From the NCBI RefSeq assembly GCF_003696365.1, contig NZ_RFFM01000001.1, positions 558,001-622,000 of the forward strand: a DNA stretch of 64,000 bases, written 5' to 3'. Source of the stretch: Stutzerimonas zhaodongensis (GTDB lineage Bacteria > Pseudomonadota > Gammaproteobacteria > Pseudomonadales > Pseudomonadaceae). The notes beneath the pieces were generated by a model. It saw only the letters and a program-made list of their open reading frames with translations, was not told where the DNA came from and ran no database searches. A program made the translations under genes and the position numbers. Positions 49,706 through 59,280 of the stretch are shown here, piece after piece (within the stretch, counting starts at the first letter, position 1; the number at the start of each line of letters is the position of its first letter).

Positions 49706-51771
49706 TATTCCTCATCCGAGGAGAAGTTGTAGTCCATCGACTGGCTTGGGCCCTGCAGATACTGGCCTTGGATGTAGCCAACACCGGCCTGCCAGAGGGT
49801 TGCCAGCACGGTGGCGCTGTCAACGAACGGGACGATGGTCTGCTTGGCTTGTTCATGGAGATCGGCCAGCAGCTGTTTGAGAGACTCCTGGTTTTCCTGA
49901 CGACTGAGGTCCTGCGTATAGGAGCCATCGATTTTCACGAATGCGGCATTGAGGTGCTTGAGCGTATTGAATGGGTTCAATACGCAGCCGAACTGACTCA
50001 GGGCAACGTGGCAGCCGAGTGCAGTGAGGCCTTGGGTAAGAGCCTTCGCCTGTCTCAGATAGGCAACGGCATCTTGCTCGTCCAGCTGGAAGACAAGCGA
50101 GTCTGGCGGTAGTTTCGAAGCCTTCAGCGCAGCGCCGAGCCAGCTGAGCAGGGATGGATCCTGCAGGCTGGAGCCGGACAGATGAATCATCAGTCGCGTG
50201 CTGTGGCCTTTGCTGCGGTGGCTGGCGAGCAACTTGATCGAGTTCAGAAGTACCCAGCGGTCTATCTTCGTAGCCAGCCCTGCCTCTTTCGCCGCCTCGA
50301 GGAATTCGCCCGGCGGCACTTCGGCGCCTTCAGCGTCGAGCAGGCGCAGCAGGACTTCATAATGCTCATGGCTATCGCCACGCAGGCTGATGATCGGCTG
50401 AAACAGCAAGCGGAAGCTGTTCTTTTCCAGAGCTTGTTGCAACATGGCCAGGACGTTGCCGCGGCTGGCCGCGGCGGCCAGTTCATGCGCCGGATCATAG
50501 ACCCGAAGTGCGTTGCCGTCCGTCAGTTCTTCGGCGCAACGGTGGGCGCGATCAATGACGTCACGTGCCTTGGCAGTCTGCTCGTCGAGTGCGGCCACTC
50601 CGATGCTCAGGCTGGTCTGGACGGTACGGCCGCCGACATCGAACAGGTGCCCTTCGACCTTACGCAGCAGCTCGGTCAACGGCTGTTCGAGCTGCATGGG
50701 CGTGGCTTCGGCCATCAATACGGCAAAAGCATCGTCACCGAAGCGTGCCAGCTCCGCTTTGTCGTGGAAGCGTTCGCGCAGCAGCTGCGCCAGCTCGGCC
50801 AGAAGTCGGTCCGAGTCGCCCAGGCCGATCTCTGCTTGCAGGCTGGCGAATCGATCGATGCGGATGTAGGCCAGGCTTGAACCCTTGCCGGCATTGACGG
50901 CTCGCTGAACGGCGCCGTCCAGTGATTCCAGAAAATGGTTGCGGTTGTAGAGACCTGTCACCAGGTCCTGACTGCTGATTTCGCGCAGCTTTTCCAGTTC
51001 GGCGTTGTCGCTTTCTGCGCGGATAACCGCCTGAATGCAGGGCTCCCCGTCGTAGCTCGCCGGCGAAAAATGCATGCTCGCCTTGAAGCTGCTGCCATCG
51101 GCGCGAACACCGCCGCACGCCAGCTCGGCACTGCCTTGCATGCTCTGATAATTCTTCAGGAAATTCTTGAATGCGCTCTGATCAGCGGAGGCGATCAGGT
51201 CGATCATCGGCATGCACTCGAGCTCTTCCACATCCTCGTAACCGAACAGTTCAAGATAGGCGCGGTTGGCATAGATATGCATGCCGTCGTGTACGTAGGC
51301 AATGGCGTCAACCGAGCTTTCCAACAGCAATTGGCAGCGTTTTTCGGCTTCGCGCAGCGCCAATTCAGACGATCGCCGCGCGCGCCTGTCCTCGAGGTTC
51401 GCCAGCTCGCGATTTGCGACGAGTATCAGCCATTCGTCCTCGCCCTGAGGCAGGGCTCCGTGCGCACCCAGCATGAGAGCTTCAGTTATCGCATCGGCAT
51501 CATTGCCGTCGATCAGCTGAATGACCGGGATGTCCTTGGCTTGCTTGCGGATGGCGCTGATGGTTTCGCTGGGGTCGAGATTGACGCTCGTCGGTGCGTT
51601 GATCAGCAGGTCCCAAGTCTGTTGCAGAACTTCGGCAAGATCTTCGCTGGAAGTGAGGCGATGCACACGCGTCGCCTGGCCCGCATTACGAAACAGGCTG
51701 ACGAGTCGCTCAGCTTCATTCTGCGAATCTTCAAGGATCAGCAGGCGGATGGTTTTCTTTTGCGGGGCCAT
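49705..51771 (-). CDS. fimX: Cyclic-di-GMP receptor FimX (REC-PAS-GGDEF-EAL)
   Basis: 688 residues, polar regulator of type IV pilus assembly and twitching. A receiver-like domain (RLLILEDSQNEAERLVSLF) lacks the usual phospho-Asp context. A PAS domain follows (SSVDAIAYVHDGM near 150), then a GGDEF domain with degenerate motif RFGDDAF, and an EAL domain with EVLLRL replacing EAL near residue 473. In P. aeruginosa FimX these domains are catalytically inactive and the EAL binds c-di-GMP; the same is inferred here. It is downstream, on the same strand, of the PilZ-like gene. Confidence 0.93.
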   Translation of the reverse strand: MAPQKKTIRLLILEDSQNEAERLVSLFRNAGQATRVHRLTSSEDLAEVLQQTWDLLINAPTSVNLDPSETISAIRKQAKDIPVIQLIDGNDADAITEALMLGAHGALPQGEDEWLILVANRELANLEDRRARRSSELALREAEKRCQLLLESSVDAIAYVHDGMHIYANRAYLELFGYEDVEELECMPMIDLIASADQSAFKNFLKNYQSMQGSAELACGGVRADGSSFKASMHFSPASYDGEPCIQAVIRAESDNAELEKLREISSQDLVTGLYNRNHFLESLDGAVQRAVNAGKGSSLAYIRIDRFASLQAEIGLGDSDRLLAELAQLLRERFHDKAELARFGDDAFAVLMAEATPMQLEQPLTELLRKVEGHLFDVGGRTVQTSLSIGVAALDEQTAKARDVIDRAHRCAEELTDGNALRVYDPAHELAAAASRGNVLAMLQQALEKNSFRLLFQPIISLRGDSHEHYEVLLRLLDAEGAEVPPGEFLEAAKEAGLATKIDRWVLLNSIKLLASHRSKGHSTRLMIHLSGSSLQDPSLLSWLGAALKASKLPPDSLVFQLDEQDAVAYLRQAKALTQGLTALGCHVALSQFGCVLNPFNTLKHLNAAFVKIDGSYTQDLSRQENQESLKQLLADLHEQAKQTIVPFVDSATVLATLWQAGVGYIQGQYLQGPSQSMDYNFSSDEE

Positions 51772-51833
51772 GGCAGCAGCTTTGGAACGCGCCGTAATAG
51801 GGGCGTGGAGGCTAAAAAACGGTGATCGGCAAT

Positions 51834-53657
51834 CTACAGCGTGTTCCAGAGCGAGTCAAAATCTTCGCCCGGTGAAGCCGTCTGGTTGCCTCGTGCTGTG
51901 ACCGGTTTCTCCTGAGGGGGAGCCGCCACTCCGACCAACTGATACTCGAACTGGTTATAGCTGCTGGTGCCTGCTTGTCGCTTGCAGAGCATCGCGCGGT
52001 GCTCGTCACCGTTCTGATTGATCTGCACCTTCTGGCCTTCCTGGAACGGCAAACGTGGAACGATCAACGTCGCGGGGCGGGAGATTACACTGATCTCGGG
52101 CAGCAGCAGAGCTCGCAGGTATTCGCTGCCCTGGTCGGTCTTTCGCAGCAAGCGAAGGCCACACGGCTGAGCTTGAGGGGCGATGAGTTCCACACCCATC
52201 CTCGGGCCGCTGCCGCGCACTTGGCGGATCCAGCGCACCACGGCGATGCTCCAGGTCTGGCTGGAAGAATCCTGCAGGCCCAGCAATTCGCCTGCCTGGA
52301 GTTGCGCAGGAACATCATCCGGCCAGGACAGGCAGTAGCCCCCCGGGCTGTGGTCTATCCGCTGAACCTCGAAGGTGGGAAACAGGGTGTCGGGCACCGG
52401 AGGCTCGGGTTCAGCCGTGGTTTTGTCTTTCGCCGCAGGCTTGTCGGGGTGGACGAATTCGATGTGCTCGTTCGGAAGCATGTCGTCATCGTTGAAGCCC
52501 TGGGCGTCGAAAGCAACGGACCAGACATCCGGAGTCGCATTGTTCAGTTTGAATACCGCCGACCGAGTCGTCTGTGGTCGCTTAAGCAGCTCGCCGAATG
52601 CGCGTTGACCGGCGAGGAAGTAGTGCAGGGCGCTCATGCCTATACACAGCTTTATCTGCCCAGAGGTAGGCGTGCGCTGGAAGCTGCGTTCGGAAATATC
52701 GCCCCAGGCGGCGCTCACATGCTGCATGAGATCCAGACTTATACCTTCCGGCAATGCCAGTGCGGACGCCGCTGCGCCGTCCTGGGGTGATTCCAGGAGG
52801 GTCTGAATGGCTTTGACCAGGCCATGAGGATCTATGCCGAGCAAATTTCTGCGCTCGTCAGCTCCAAACATCGTGCGATAACGCGGCGGACCGTCGATGC
52901 GGGTTGGCACGCCGAAGAGGCTGGTCGAGGTCAGCCCGGTGTGCAGCTGAACCATTGCACTCCAGGGCTCGAGCAGCTGCGCCAGCTGCGCGATGTTCTG
53001 CTGACGCAGCTGGTTGCAGCGCGCGCTACCCAACAGCAATGCCACGACATAGCTCTGTTCGGCACTGAGGCCCTTGACCCGGTAGCCCAGATCATCGCGC
53101 ACCAAGGTGCGCTGTACCCCATGCTCGACCGCAAGCGCATATAACTGGTGAAGTTCCAGCCACAGGCCTTCGGGTGTAGGGCTGTAGAGCTGCGTCGAGC
53201 GAACCAGCATCGTGCTCAAGCTGCGGATTGCGCGCTGCAGGGAAATGGTAAGCAGCTGCAGCCGCTCACGGCCGGGCTGTGGCGCCAGTTCAATGGCAAT
53301 CAGCTTGTAGCCCACCGCAAGATGGTTGAGCAGCGCCTGGCATAGGCTCGCCACCTTGCGTGGGCGCTCGCCAAGCACTACCGGCTGATTGATGAAGTAG
53401 CGTTCCAAGTCGCGACAGACGAAATGAATTTCGGGCCGCATCAGTTCGAGCAGCTGCAGACGATTCTGGGCAGAGGTGCGTAACTGATTGAGTTCCTGCG
53501 TAGCCTGATAAAGCTGCCGTGCAGTCTCTCCGAGGTTCGCCTTGGGTAGTCCTGCGAGCCAATGCTTGATGCCACGCACGCTCGGTTCGCAGAAGGACAA
53601 CTCCTGGCGATCCGGCTTCGGTACACGCAACAGCAATGGCTGGCTTTGGTTTTCCAA
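51834..53657 (-). CDS. PilZ-like protein upstream of fimX (PA4958-like)
   Basis: 607 residues from TTG 53657 (MENQSQPLLLRVPKPDRQE), chosen because GGAG at 53669-53666 lies 8 bp upstream. The ATG at 53735 lies in AT-rich promoter-like DNA. The long N-terminal part is helical with no membrane segment. Towards the C-terminus IDHSPGGYCL resembles the DXSXXG of PilZ domains, but the usual RXXXR is not obvious. It may bind or relay c-di-GMP for FimX-dependent motility; this is inference. It is 62 bp upstream of fimX on the same strand. Confidence 0.65.
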   Translation of the reverse strand: MENQSQPLLLRVPKPDRQELSFCEPSVRGIKHWLAGLPKANLGETARQLYQATQELNQLRTSAQNRLQLLELMRPEIHFVCRDLERYFINQPVVLGERPRKVASLCQALLNHLAVGYKLIAIELAPQPGRERLQLLTISLQRAIRSLSTMLVRSTQLYSPTPEGLWLELHQLYALAVEHGVQRTLVRDDLGYRVKGLSAEQSYVVALLLGSARCNQLRQQNIAQLAQLLEPWSAMVQLHTGLTSTSLFGVPTRIDGPPRYRTMFGADERRNLLGIDPHGLVKAIQTLLESPQDGAAASALALPEGISLDLMQHVSAAWGDISERSFQRTPTSGQIKLCIGMSALHYFLAGQRAFGELLKRPQTTRSAVFKLNNATPDVWSVAFDAQGFNDDDMLPNEHIEFVHPDKPAAKDKTTAEPEPPVPDTLFPTFEVQRIDHSPGGYCLSWPDDVPAQLQAGELLGLQDSSSQTWSIAVVRWIRQVRGSGPRMGVELIAPQAQPCGLRLLRKTDQGSEYLRALLLPEISVISRPATLIVPRLPFQEGQKVQINQNGDEHRAMLCKRQAGTSSYNQFEYQLVGVAAPPQEKPVTARGNQTASPGEDFDSLWNTL

Positions 53658-53755
53658 TGGTAGAACTCCGTGACTTACGCCCTCACCTGCCACTGGGGGT
53701 TTTGGAGGGCTAGTCCGCGTCACTAGTGATATCAAAATGCAATTGCTATAGCGAC

Positions 53756-53784
53756 ATCATAACGGACACGAAGAGGTTGGCCAG
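53756..53784 (-). promoter_or_regulatory. Candidate promoter of the PilZ-like gene
   Basis: On the minus strand, CTGGCC (53784-53779) and TATGAT (53761-53756) are 17 bp apart. The -10 is good (five of six), the -35 weak. It leaves a leader of about 90 nt before TTG 53657 and lies in an AT-rich patch between psd and this gene. Confidence 0.3.
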
Positions 53785-53806
53785 CGGCAACTGACCATTG
53801 GTTCAG

Positions 53807-54709
53807 TTATAACGGAATCGCGGTGACATCTGATGGAGCTGGCGGCGACAAGGGTTTAGCCCGACCAAGCGCTTCGCCCATGGACACAGGTGACAATGCA
53901 GTCAGCTGTTCAGCCCAGCTGACCTGCTCTGGTCCAAACAAGAGAATCACGGTTGAGCCGAGTTTGAAACGGCCCATTTCCGCACCCTTCTCCAGGTGAA
54001 TGGCCGAGCGCGCGGCCTCGTCATAGCGGAAGGTCTTGAGGGTGCGCTTGGGGGGCGTGACGAGCCCGGCCCATACGGTTTCGATGCTGGCAACGATCAT
54101 CGCACCGACGAGCACCATGGCCATCGGCCCGCGTTCTGTATCGAACAGGCAAACCACGCGCTCATTGCGTGCGAACAGCTCGGGTACACCTTCGGCGGTT
54201 ACCGTGTTCACAGAAAAGATACGCCCCGGCACATAGACCATCTCACGCAGCGTCCCGGCAAGCGGCATGTGTACACGATGGTAATCCTTGGGAGAGAGGT
54301 ACACGGTGGCGAAATCGCCTCCCATGAAGGGCGCGGCGCGCTCGTGATCGCCACCGAGAAGCTCCATCACGCTGTAGCTGTGACCCTTGGCCTGAAATAT
54401 CCGCCCTTGATCGATCTTGCCGAGTTGGCTGATAGCGCCGTCACATGGATTGATGATCGCACCTGGCGTCGGGTCCAGCGGGCGGGCGCCGTCCTTGAGA
54501 GCGCGCGTGAAGAACGCGTTGAAGTGCTCGAACGCTGTTGGTTCCTCAATTTGCGCTTCATGCATCGGTACGCCGAAGTGCTTGATGAAAGCCTTGATGA
54601 AGGTGTTCTTCACCCACGGCAGGCGACACTCGGCAAGGCAGCCAGCTAGGCGCGAAATCAGGTGATGCGGAAGCAGGTACTGACTGAGTACGAACAAGCG
54701 ATCTTTCAT
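53807..54709 (-). CDS. psd: Phosphatidylserine decarboxylase
   Basis: 300 residues from ATG 54709 ([16 protein letters not shown]). It makes phosphatidylethanolamine in the inner membrane. The self-cleavage motif LGST, which yields the pyruvoyl group, is present near residue 252 in [13 protein letters not shown]. The catalytic-triad segments [16 protein letters not shown] and NPCDGAIS are also visible. It starts 12 bp after the rhdA stop, so the two are probably cotranscribed. In-frame ATGs further upstream lie within rhdA. Confidence 0.95.
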   Translation of the reverse strand: MKDRLFVLSQYLLPHHLISRLAGCLAECRLPWVKNTFIKAFIKHFGVPMHEAQIEEPTAFEHFNAFFTRALKDGARPLDPTPGAIINPCDGAISQLGKIDQGRIFQAKGHSYSVMELLGGDHERAAPFMGGDFATVYLSPKDYHRVHMPLAGTLREMVYVPGRIFSVNTVTAEGVPELFARNERVVCLFDTERGPMAMVLVGAMIVASIETVWAGLVTPPKRTLKTFRYDEAARSAIHLEKGAEMGRFKLGSTVILLFGPEQVSWAEQLTALSPVSMGEALGRAKPLSPPAPSDVTAIPL

Positions 54710-54720
54710 GGATGACCTTT

Positions 54721-55536
54721 TCATTGCTGGATCGGGGTGTCGGGCAGATTGCCCCATTCGCCCCAGGAGCCTGGATATCCCTTGATACGTGGGTAGCCCA
54801 GCGCCTTGGCCAGCAGGTAGGTGAAGCCGGAGCGATGATGCGTCTGGCAGTGGGTGACGATTTCCTTGTCGGCAGTAATGCCGAGCGCTTCCAGCTGTTC
54901 GGCGATGTCTTCACGAATTCGAAGTGCGCGTGACGGGTCCATCGCAGCCGTCCATTCGAAATTGATCGCGCCTGGTATATGACCTGCGCGGGCAGCCAAT
55001 GCCTTTTCGCCTCGATATTCCTCCGGAGAGCGCGCATCCCAGATCACCATGTCAGGTGAACCGAGCCGGCTTTCTATGTACTCGCGGGTTGCGCTAGGCG
55101 ACTCGTCCAGCTCCAGCAGGACTGGCCGGCCTGCGGCGTTCGGGATATCGCGCGAAAGCGGACGTTGCTCAGCCAACCAGGCATGCAGGCCGCCGTTGAG
55201 GTAGTGATACCGATGATGCCCGATGACATCCAGCAGCCAGATGAAACGTCCGGCCCAGCCACCACCTTCATCGTCGTAGACCACATAGACCGCATCAGGG
55301 TGATGCCCCAGTGCGCCAAATACCGCTTCGAGCTGAGCTTTGCCAGGTAGTTGTCCTGGCGCCGGCGGTAAGCCAAGCTGAGTCTGCTTCGGATCGACGA
55401 ACCGTGCGCCAGGCAGATGCCCTTCGGCGTAGCGGGATGAGCTGGTCAGATCGACGAGGATCAACTCGGGCGCATTCAGACGCTCGGCCAGATCGGCCGG
55501 TTCGATTACCAGGGGCAGGTTTGCAAAAGCGGACAC
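54721..55536 (-). CDS. rhdA: Thiosulfate:cyanide sulfurtransferase (rhodanese)
   Basis: 271 residues, two rhodanese domains. The active loop is CQTHHRS with the catalytic Cys at residue 230, the same number and motif as A. vinelandii RhdA. The N-terminal domain is inactive, with [11 protein letters not shown] at the matching place. It moves sulfur from thiosulfate to cyanide or other acceptors; roles in cyanide tolerance and iron-sulfur upkeep are known for the family. It lies upstream of psd, as PA4956 does. Confidence 0.94.
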   Translation of the reverse strand: MSAFANLPLVIEPADLAERLNAPELILVDLTSSSRYAEGHLPGARFVDPKQTQLGLPPAPGQLPGKAQLEAVFGALGHHPDAVYVVYDDEGGGWAGRFIWLLDVIGHHRYHYLNGGLHAWLAEQRPLSRDIPNAAGRPVLLELDESPSATREYIESRLGSPDMVIWDARSPEEYRGEKALAARAGHIPGAINFEWTAAMDPSRALRIREDIAEQLEALGITADKEIVTHCQTHHRSGFTYLLAKALGYPRIKGYPGSWGEWGNLPDTPIQQ

Positions 55537-55689
55537 GGCAAGCCTCGGTTGGTCCTAAAGGGGCAAGTCTAGCAGGCTGTGGAAAACGAAGGCGAGGCAG
55601 GCGATGCCCCTCCCGACAGCCGAGAACGCGGCTTCAGAAAAGGATCATTCCTCGCGCCGCCGGCCGTTCAAGCAGGCCATTGGCTCAAG

Positions 55690-57204
55690 TCAGCGGCCTC
55701 GTTTGCTGAATACCGCCAGTGCACGCTCGATACATTGCACGGTTTTGGTAAAGGCCTGAATGCTGTTGTCGCTGAAGGCGGCATTGTTCTGGTCCGCAAC
55801 CAGCAGCATGACGACACGCCCCTCGCGCCCGACTGAACGCAGCAGAACATGTTCGCTTGGGAACAACGCCTTCAGCGCGCCAGGCAACAGCGCCGAGAAT
55901 TGCGCAACATTGTCAGGGTTGAGCCGCAGGAGTACCGGTTTCTCGAGAAGCCGGCGCAGGACCTGGCTCTGCTCGGCCTCGAGCGTCAGTGTTTTCGCAT
56001 CCTTTGGCAGGCCATCTATCTGCTGGGTGACGAGTCGCTGATTCTTGCGGTCGACGAGCAGCAGCAAGACACGCTGCATGCCGGCCGCCGCCAGGGCTTT
56101 GCATGCGGTCGCGGTGAGCTGGATGACGTTGTCGTATGGGCTGGTTTCACTGAGCAGCTCCCGACAATGTGCGCGCCACTGCGCCAGGACTTCCGCATCT
56201 GGGCGTTTCGTTGAATGCTCTATCTGGAAGACGCTTTCCCATGGCCAGAGCAAGCCTTGGGCGGGGTGCCAGAGATCGGTCGGGCCGATCGCCTGTGCGC
56301 TGGCAACCGCTTGCTGATGCGTCAGCTGCTGCAATTCCGGCAGGGGCACTTGCATATAAAGGCCAGCCAGACGCTGCCAGCGCAGGCTATGGATGCCGCT
56401 CCAGCTGTGGTGCGCTGAGACGGCGAGGCCATTGGCCAAAACAATGGTGTTACTGGGCAGCGTCAACCAGCGGCGCAGCTCGGGATCAGCGTCGAGCATT
56501 TGTTGTTGGTGCAGCGGGTGTTCGTTATCTCGGGCGATGTGCAGCGCCTTTATCAGCATCCGCCGATGCTCGTTGAGTAAGTGATATCCCTGGGATATCC
56601 AGCCCGGCAGGCCCCAGCGTTCAGCCGTCGCCGCGCAAAGTTCGAGCAAGGAGACGCCCAGCAGAGATTGTTCGACCTGCCGTGCCGGCTCGCGCTTGAC
56701 CAGCACGCGTTGCTCCCAGGTCTCAAGCAGCTCCGGGCGTGCTGCGATCAGTGCCCAGATCGGTGCTAGAAACAGCAGGCTGCTCCAGTGAATTTCTTGC
56801 CAAAGCCGCGCAAGGCGTGAAGCGAACAGGCCGTTGGCCTGCTGGCTGGCATGGCTACTGATCAGCAGGATTTGCCGTAACGGCAATGCAATGTCTTGTG
56901 GGCGAACGGCTGGGACCTTCGTAAACAGTGCCTCGGCGCGTTTCAAGCCAATTCGGCTGAGTGCAACCTCCAGGCTTTCGGCGGGCTTGCTAGCTGCCGC
57001 TGCGCTGCGATTCGCTTCTCTGATGACGGTGAGCGCAAGCACCGGGCTCTCCTGGATCAGTTCCGAGATCTGGCGCATGGACATGCTGCTGTCGCGCAGC
57101 GCGCGCTGGACCCGTGCATACGGCTCGGCGGCAGCCGGCAGCACTACGGCGTCCAGGGCTTCGAGCCAGTCTGCAAGCGTGCGGGGGAGTGGTGTCATGG
57201 TCAT
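55690..57204 (-). CDS. HDOD domain protein
   Basis: 504 residues. The N-terminal 200 residues carry an HDOD (HD-related output) domain: AEPYARVQRALRDSSMSMRQISELIQESP, IREANRSAAAASKPAESLEVALSRIG. The metal-binding HD pair is not present, as usual for the group. The C-terminal half resembles a GAF-like sensor region with VLLLLVDRKNQRLV. ATG 57204 and 57198 are both possible starts. It is divergent from motA and equivalent to PA4955. HDOD proteins often affect motility or c-di-GMP output; a role here is not shown. Confidence 0.8.
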   Translation of the reverse strand: MTMTPLPRTLADWLEALDAVVLPAAAEPYARVQRALRDSSMSMRQISELIQESPVLALTVIREANRSAAAASKPAESLEVALSRIGLKRAEALFTKVPAVRPQDIALPLRQILLISSHASQQANGLFASRLARLWQEIHWSSLLFLAPIWALIAARPELLETWEQRVLVKREPARQVEQSLLGVSLLELCAATAERWGLPGWISQGYHLLNEHRRMLIKALHIARDNEHPLHQQQMLDADPELRRWLTLPSNTIVLANGLAVSAHHSWSGIHSLRWQRLAGLYMQVPLPELQQLTHQQAVASAQAIGPTDLWHPAQGLLWPWESVFQIEHSTKRPDAEVLAQWRAHCRELLSETSPYDNVIQLTATACKALAAAGMQRVLLLLVDRKNQRLVTQQIDGLPKDAKTLTLEAEQSQVLRRLLEKPVLLRLNPDNVAQFSALLPGALKALFPSEHVLLRSVGREGRVVMLLVADQNNAAFSDNSIQAFTKTVQCIERALAVFSKRGR

Positions 57205-57238
57205 GGCGCCGCCGAAGTAGCATTTCGTCGAGATGGCC

Positions 57239-57265
57239 TTTAGTCTGGCGCAAAAGTTCCGATAA
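57239..57265 (+). promoter_or_regulatory. Candidate FliA (sigma-28) promoter of motA
   Basis: TTTA (57239-57242), 15 bp, TCCGATAA (57258-57265) resembles the TAAA-N15-GCCGATAA pattern of flagellar sigma-28 promoters, with two mismatches in the -35 and one in the -10. It lies about 100 bp before the motA ATG and would fit a flagellar stator operon. The -35 fit is weak. Confidence 0.4.
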
Positions 57266-57363
57266 CTAGAACAATTCTTTTACGCCCCGCCTGCAACTCA
57301 GCGCGCGCGCAGAATTCGCGGCTCCTTCCAGTTGCTCAGCTATCAGGTTTAGACGTACCTCCT

Positions 57364-58215
57364 ATGGCAAAAATCATCGGCATCATCGTAGTAATCGCCA
57401 GTGTCCTTGGCGGTTTTATTCTGTCTGGCGGCAAAGTCGGCGCGCTTATCCACCCTTTCGAGGTGATGATCATCGGCGGCGCAGCGCTTGGTGGCTTTCT
57501 TCAGGCAAACCCTGGCAGCACCACCAAGATCGTCTTCAAGAAATCGCTGCAGATGTTCAGTACTAGGTTCACGCACAAGTATTACCTGGAAGTGCTGGGG
57601 ATGCTTTATGAAGTCCTCAACAAGAGCCGCCGCGAAGGCATGATGGCGATTGAGGCCGATATCGAAGAACCAAGTGCCAGCCCTATCTTCAGCAAGTACC
57701 CGGCGATTCTTAAAGACGAGCGGATGATGGCTTTTGTCTGCGATTACCTGCGCATCATGTCGTCCGGCAACATGGCCCCGCATGAGCTCGAAGGCCTTTT
57801 TGACATGGAGCTCAACGGCCTCAAAGAAGAGCTTGAGCACCCATCCCACGCCGTAGCGAAGATCGCCGACGGCCTGCCTGCGATGGGCATTGTGGCGGCG
57901 GTACTCGGCATCGTGATCACCATGTCGATCCTGGCCTCTGCGACCAACGCCGAGATTGGTGAAAAGGTGGCAACGGCTCTTGTGGGTACGTTCCTCGGGA
58001 TCCTTGCTTCCTATGGTTTCTTCGGCCCGCTGGCAGGCGCGCTTGAGCATGATGCCAAGGAAGAGCTCAACCTTTACGAAAGCATCAAGGCCACACTGGT
58101 CGCATCCGCGTCCGGCATGCCGCCGACGCTCGCGGTCGAGTTTGGCCGCAAGGTGCTACTGCCGGCGCACCGCCCGAGCTTCTCGGAGCTTGAACAAGCC
58201 ATGCGTGGTAGCTAA
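57364..58215 (+). CDS. motA: Flagellar motor stator protein MotA
   Basis: 283 residues, four membrane segments, proton-channel subunit of the stator. The start is MAKIIGIIVVIASVLGGFIL. The cytoplasmic loop between helices 2 and 3 is long and charged (FSTRFTHKYYLEVLGMLYEVLNKSRREG), carrying the rotor-contact residues. The helix-3 part is GLPAMGIVAAVLGIVITM with the conserved prolines. It is followed 8 bp later by motB. Confidence 0.96.
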   Translation: MAKIIGIIVVIASVLGGFILSGGKVGALIHPFEVMIIGGAALGGFLQANPGSTTKIVFKKSLQMFSTRFTHKYYLEVLGMLYEVLNKSRREGMMAIEADIEEPSASPIFSKYPAILKDERMMAFVCDYLRIMSSGNMAPHELEGLFDMELNGLKEELEHPSHAVAKIADGLPAMGIVAAVLGIVITMSILASATNAEIGEKVATALVGTFLGILASYGFFGPLAGALEHDAKEELNLYESIKATLVASASGMPPTLAVEFGRKVLLPAHRPSFSELEQAMRGS

Positions 58216-58223
58216 GCGCAGCC

Positions 58224-59222
58224 ATGGACAATAATCAGCCAATCATCGTCAAGCGGATCAAGAAGGTCGCTGCGGGACACCACGGCGGCGCTTGGAAGAT
58301 CGCTTTTGCCGACTTCGCCACCGCCATGATGGCGTTCTTTCTGGTGATGTGGCTGATGTCTTCTGCCACCCCGGAACAGAAACTGGCCATTTCCGGCTAC
58401 TTTCAGGACCCCATTGGCTTCACGGAAAGTGCGAGCCCGCATGTGATCGACCTGGGCGGTACGCCGACTCCGTCGCCGGATCGCACACTCAATGACGTGG
58501 TCGACCCGGACGTGCAGCAATCCGAAGCGACAATTGACGCCGAGCAGGCGCAAACCTTTTCCGAGCAACTCGACCGAGAGCGTCTTGAACTGCTCCTACA
58601 TGAGTTGCAGAACAAGGTAGACGAAAACCCTGACCTGACGCGCTTCAAGGATCAGATCCTGTTCGAAATCACTCAGGATGGTTTGCGCATCCAGATCATG
58701 GATGCCGCCAACCGTCCGATGTTCGCGCTGGGAAGTGCTCAGCTGCAGCCCTATTTCGAGGATATTCTGCTGGCGATGGCCGACACCATCCGCGCCGTTC
58801 CGAACAAGATCAGCATCAGCGGCCACACCGATGCGAAGCCTTATTCGGGGCGAGGCGATTTCGGCAACTGGGAGCTATCGGCTGGCCGCGCCAACGCAGC
58901 GCGGCGCGCCTTGGTTGCCGGCGGCTATCCTGAGGAGCAGCTGGCGCGAGTAGTGGGTTATGCATCGTCGGCATTGTTCGATCGTGAGGATCCACTCAAT
59001 CCGGTGAACCGTCGTATCGACATCCTGGTGCTGACCAAGAGAGCGCAGCGTGACATCGAGGGTGAGCAATCGGAGGCGGGCGGCACCCCCGCAGCAACAC
59101 CTGCAGCTGTTGCGCCGCCCGCTGCGACACTGGCTGATCCATTGCAAGCGCCGCAGCTTCGAGAGCGGTTGAACATTTTCGAGGACGGCGTGCTGAAGTT
59201 CGATCAGCCGGGCGGGAGCTAA
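58224..59222 (+). CDS. motB: Flagellar motor stator protein MotB
   Basis: 332 residues. A single membrane helix near the N-terminus carries the proton-binding aspartate in FADFATAMMAF (about residue 30). A linker follows, then an OmpA-like peptidoglycan-binding domain with SGHTDAKPYSG and LSAGRANAARRALV, ending NRRIDILVL. It anchors the MotA4B2 stator to the cell wall. The C-terminal tail is Ala/Pro-rich. It is convergent with rsgA. Confidence 0.96.
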   Translation: MDNNQPIIVKRIKKVAAGHHGGAWKIAFADFATAMMAFFLVMWLMSSATPEQKLAISGYFQDPIGFTESASPHVIDLGGTPTPSPDRTLNDVVDPDVQQSEATIDAEQAQTFSEQLDRERLELLLHELQNKVDENPDLTRFKDQILFEITQDGLRIQIMDAANRPMFALGSAQLQPYFEDILLAMADTIRAVPNKISISGHTDAKPYSGRGDFGNWELSAGRANAARRALVAGGYPEEQLARVVGYASSALFDREDPLNPVNRRIDILVLTKRAQRDIEGEQSEAGGTPAATPAAVAPPAATLADPLQAPQLRERLNIFEDGVLKFDQPGGS

Positions 59223-59280
59223 AGCCGGAGCTCACCTGCATTGCCTCAATAAAAGGCGTGCAGCGCAGGCAGGGTGGCCG

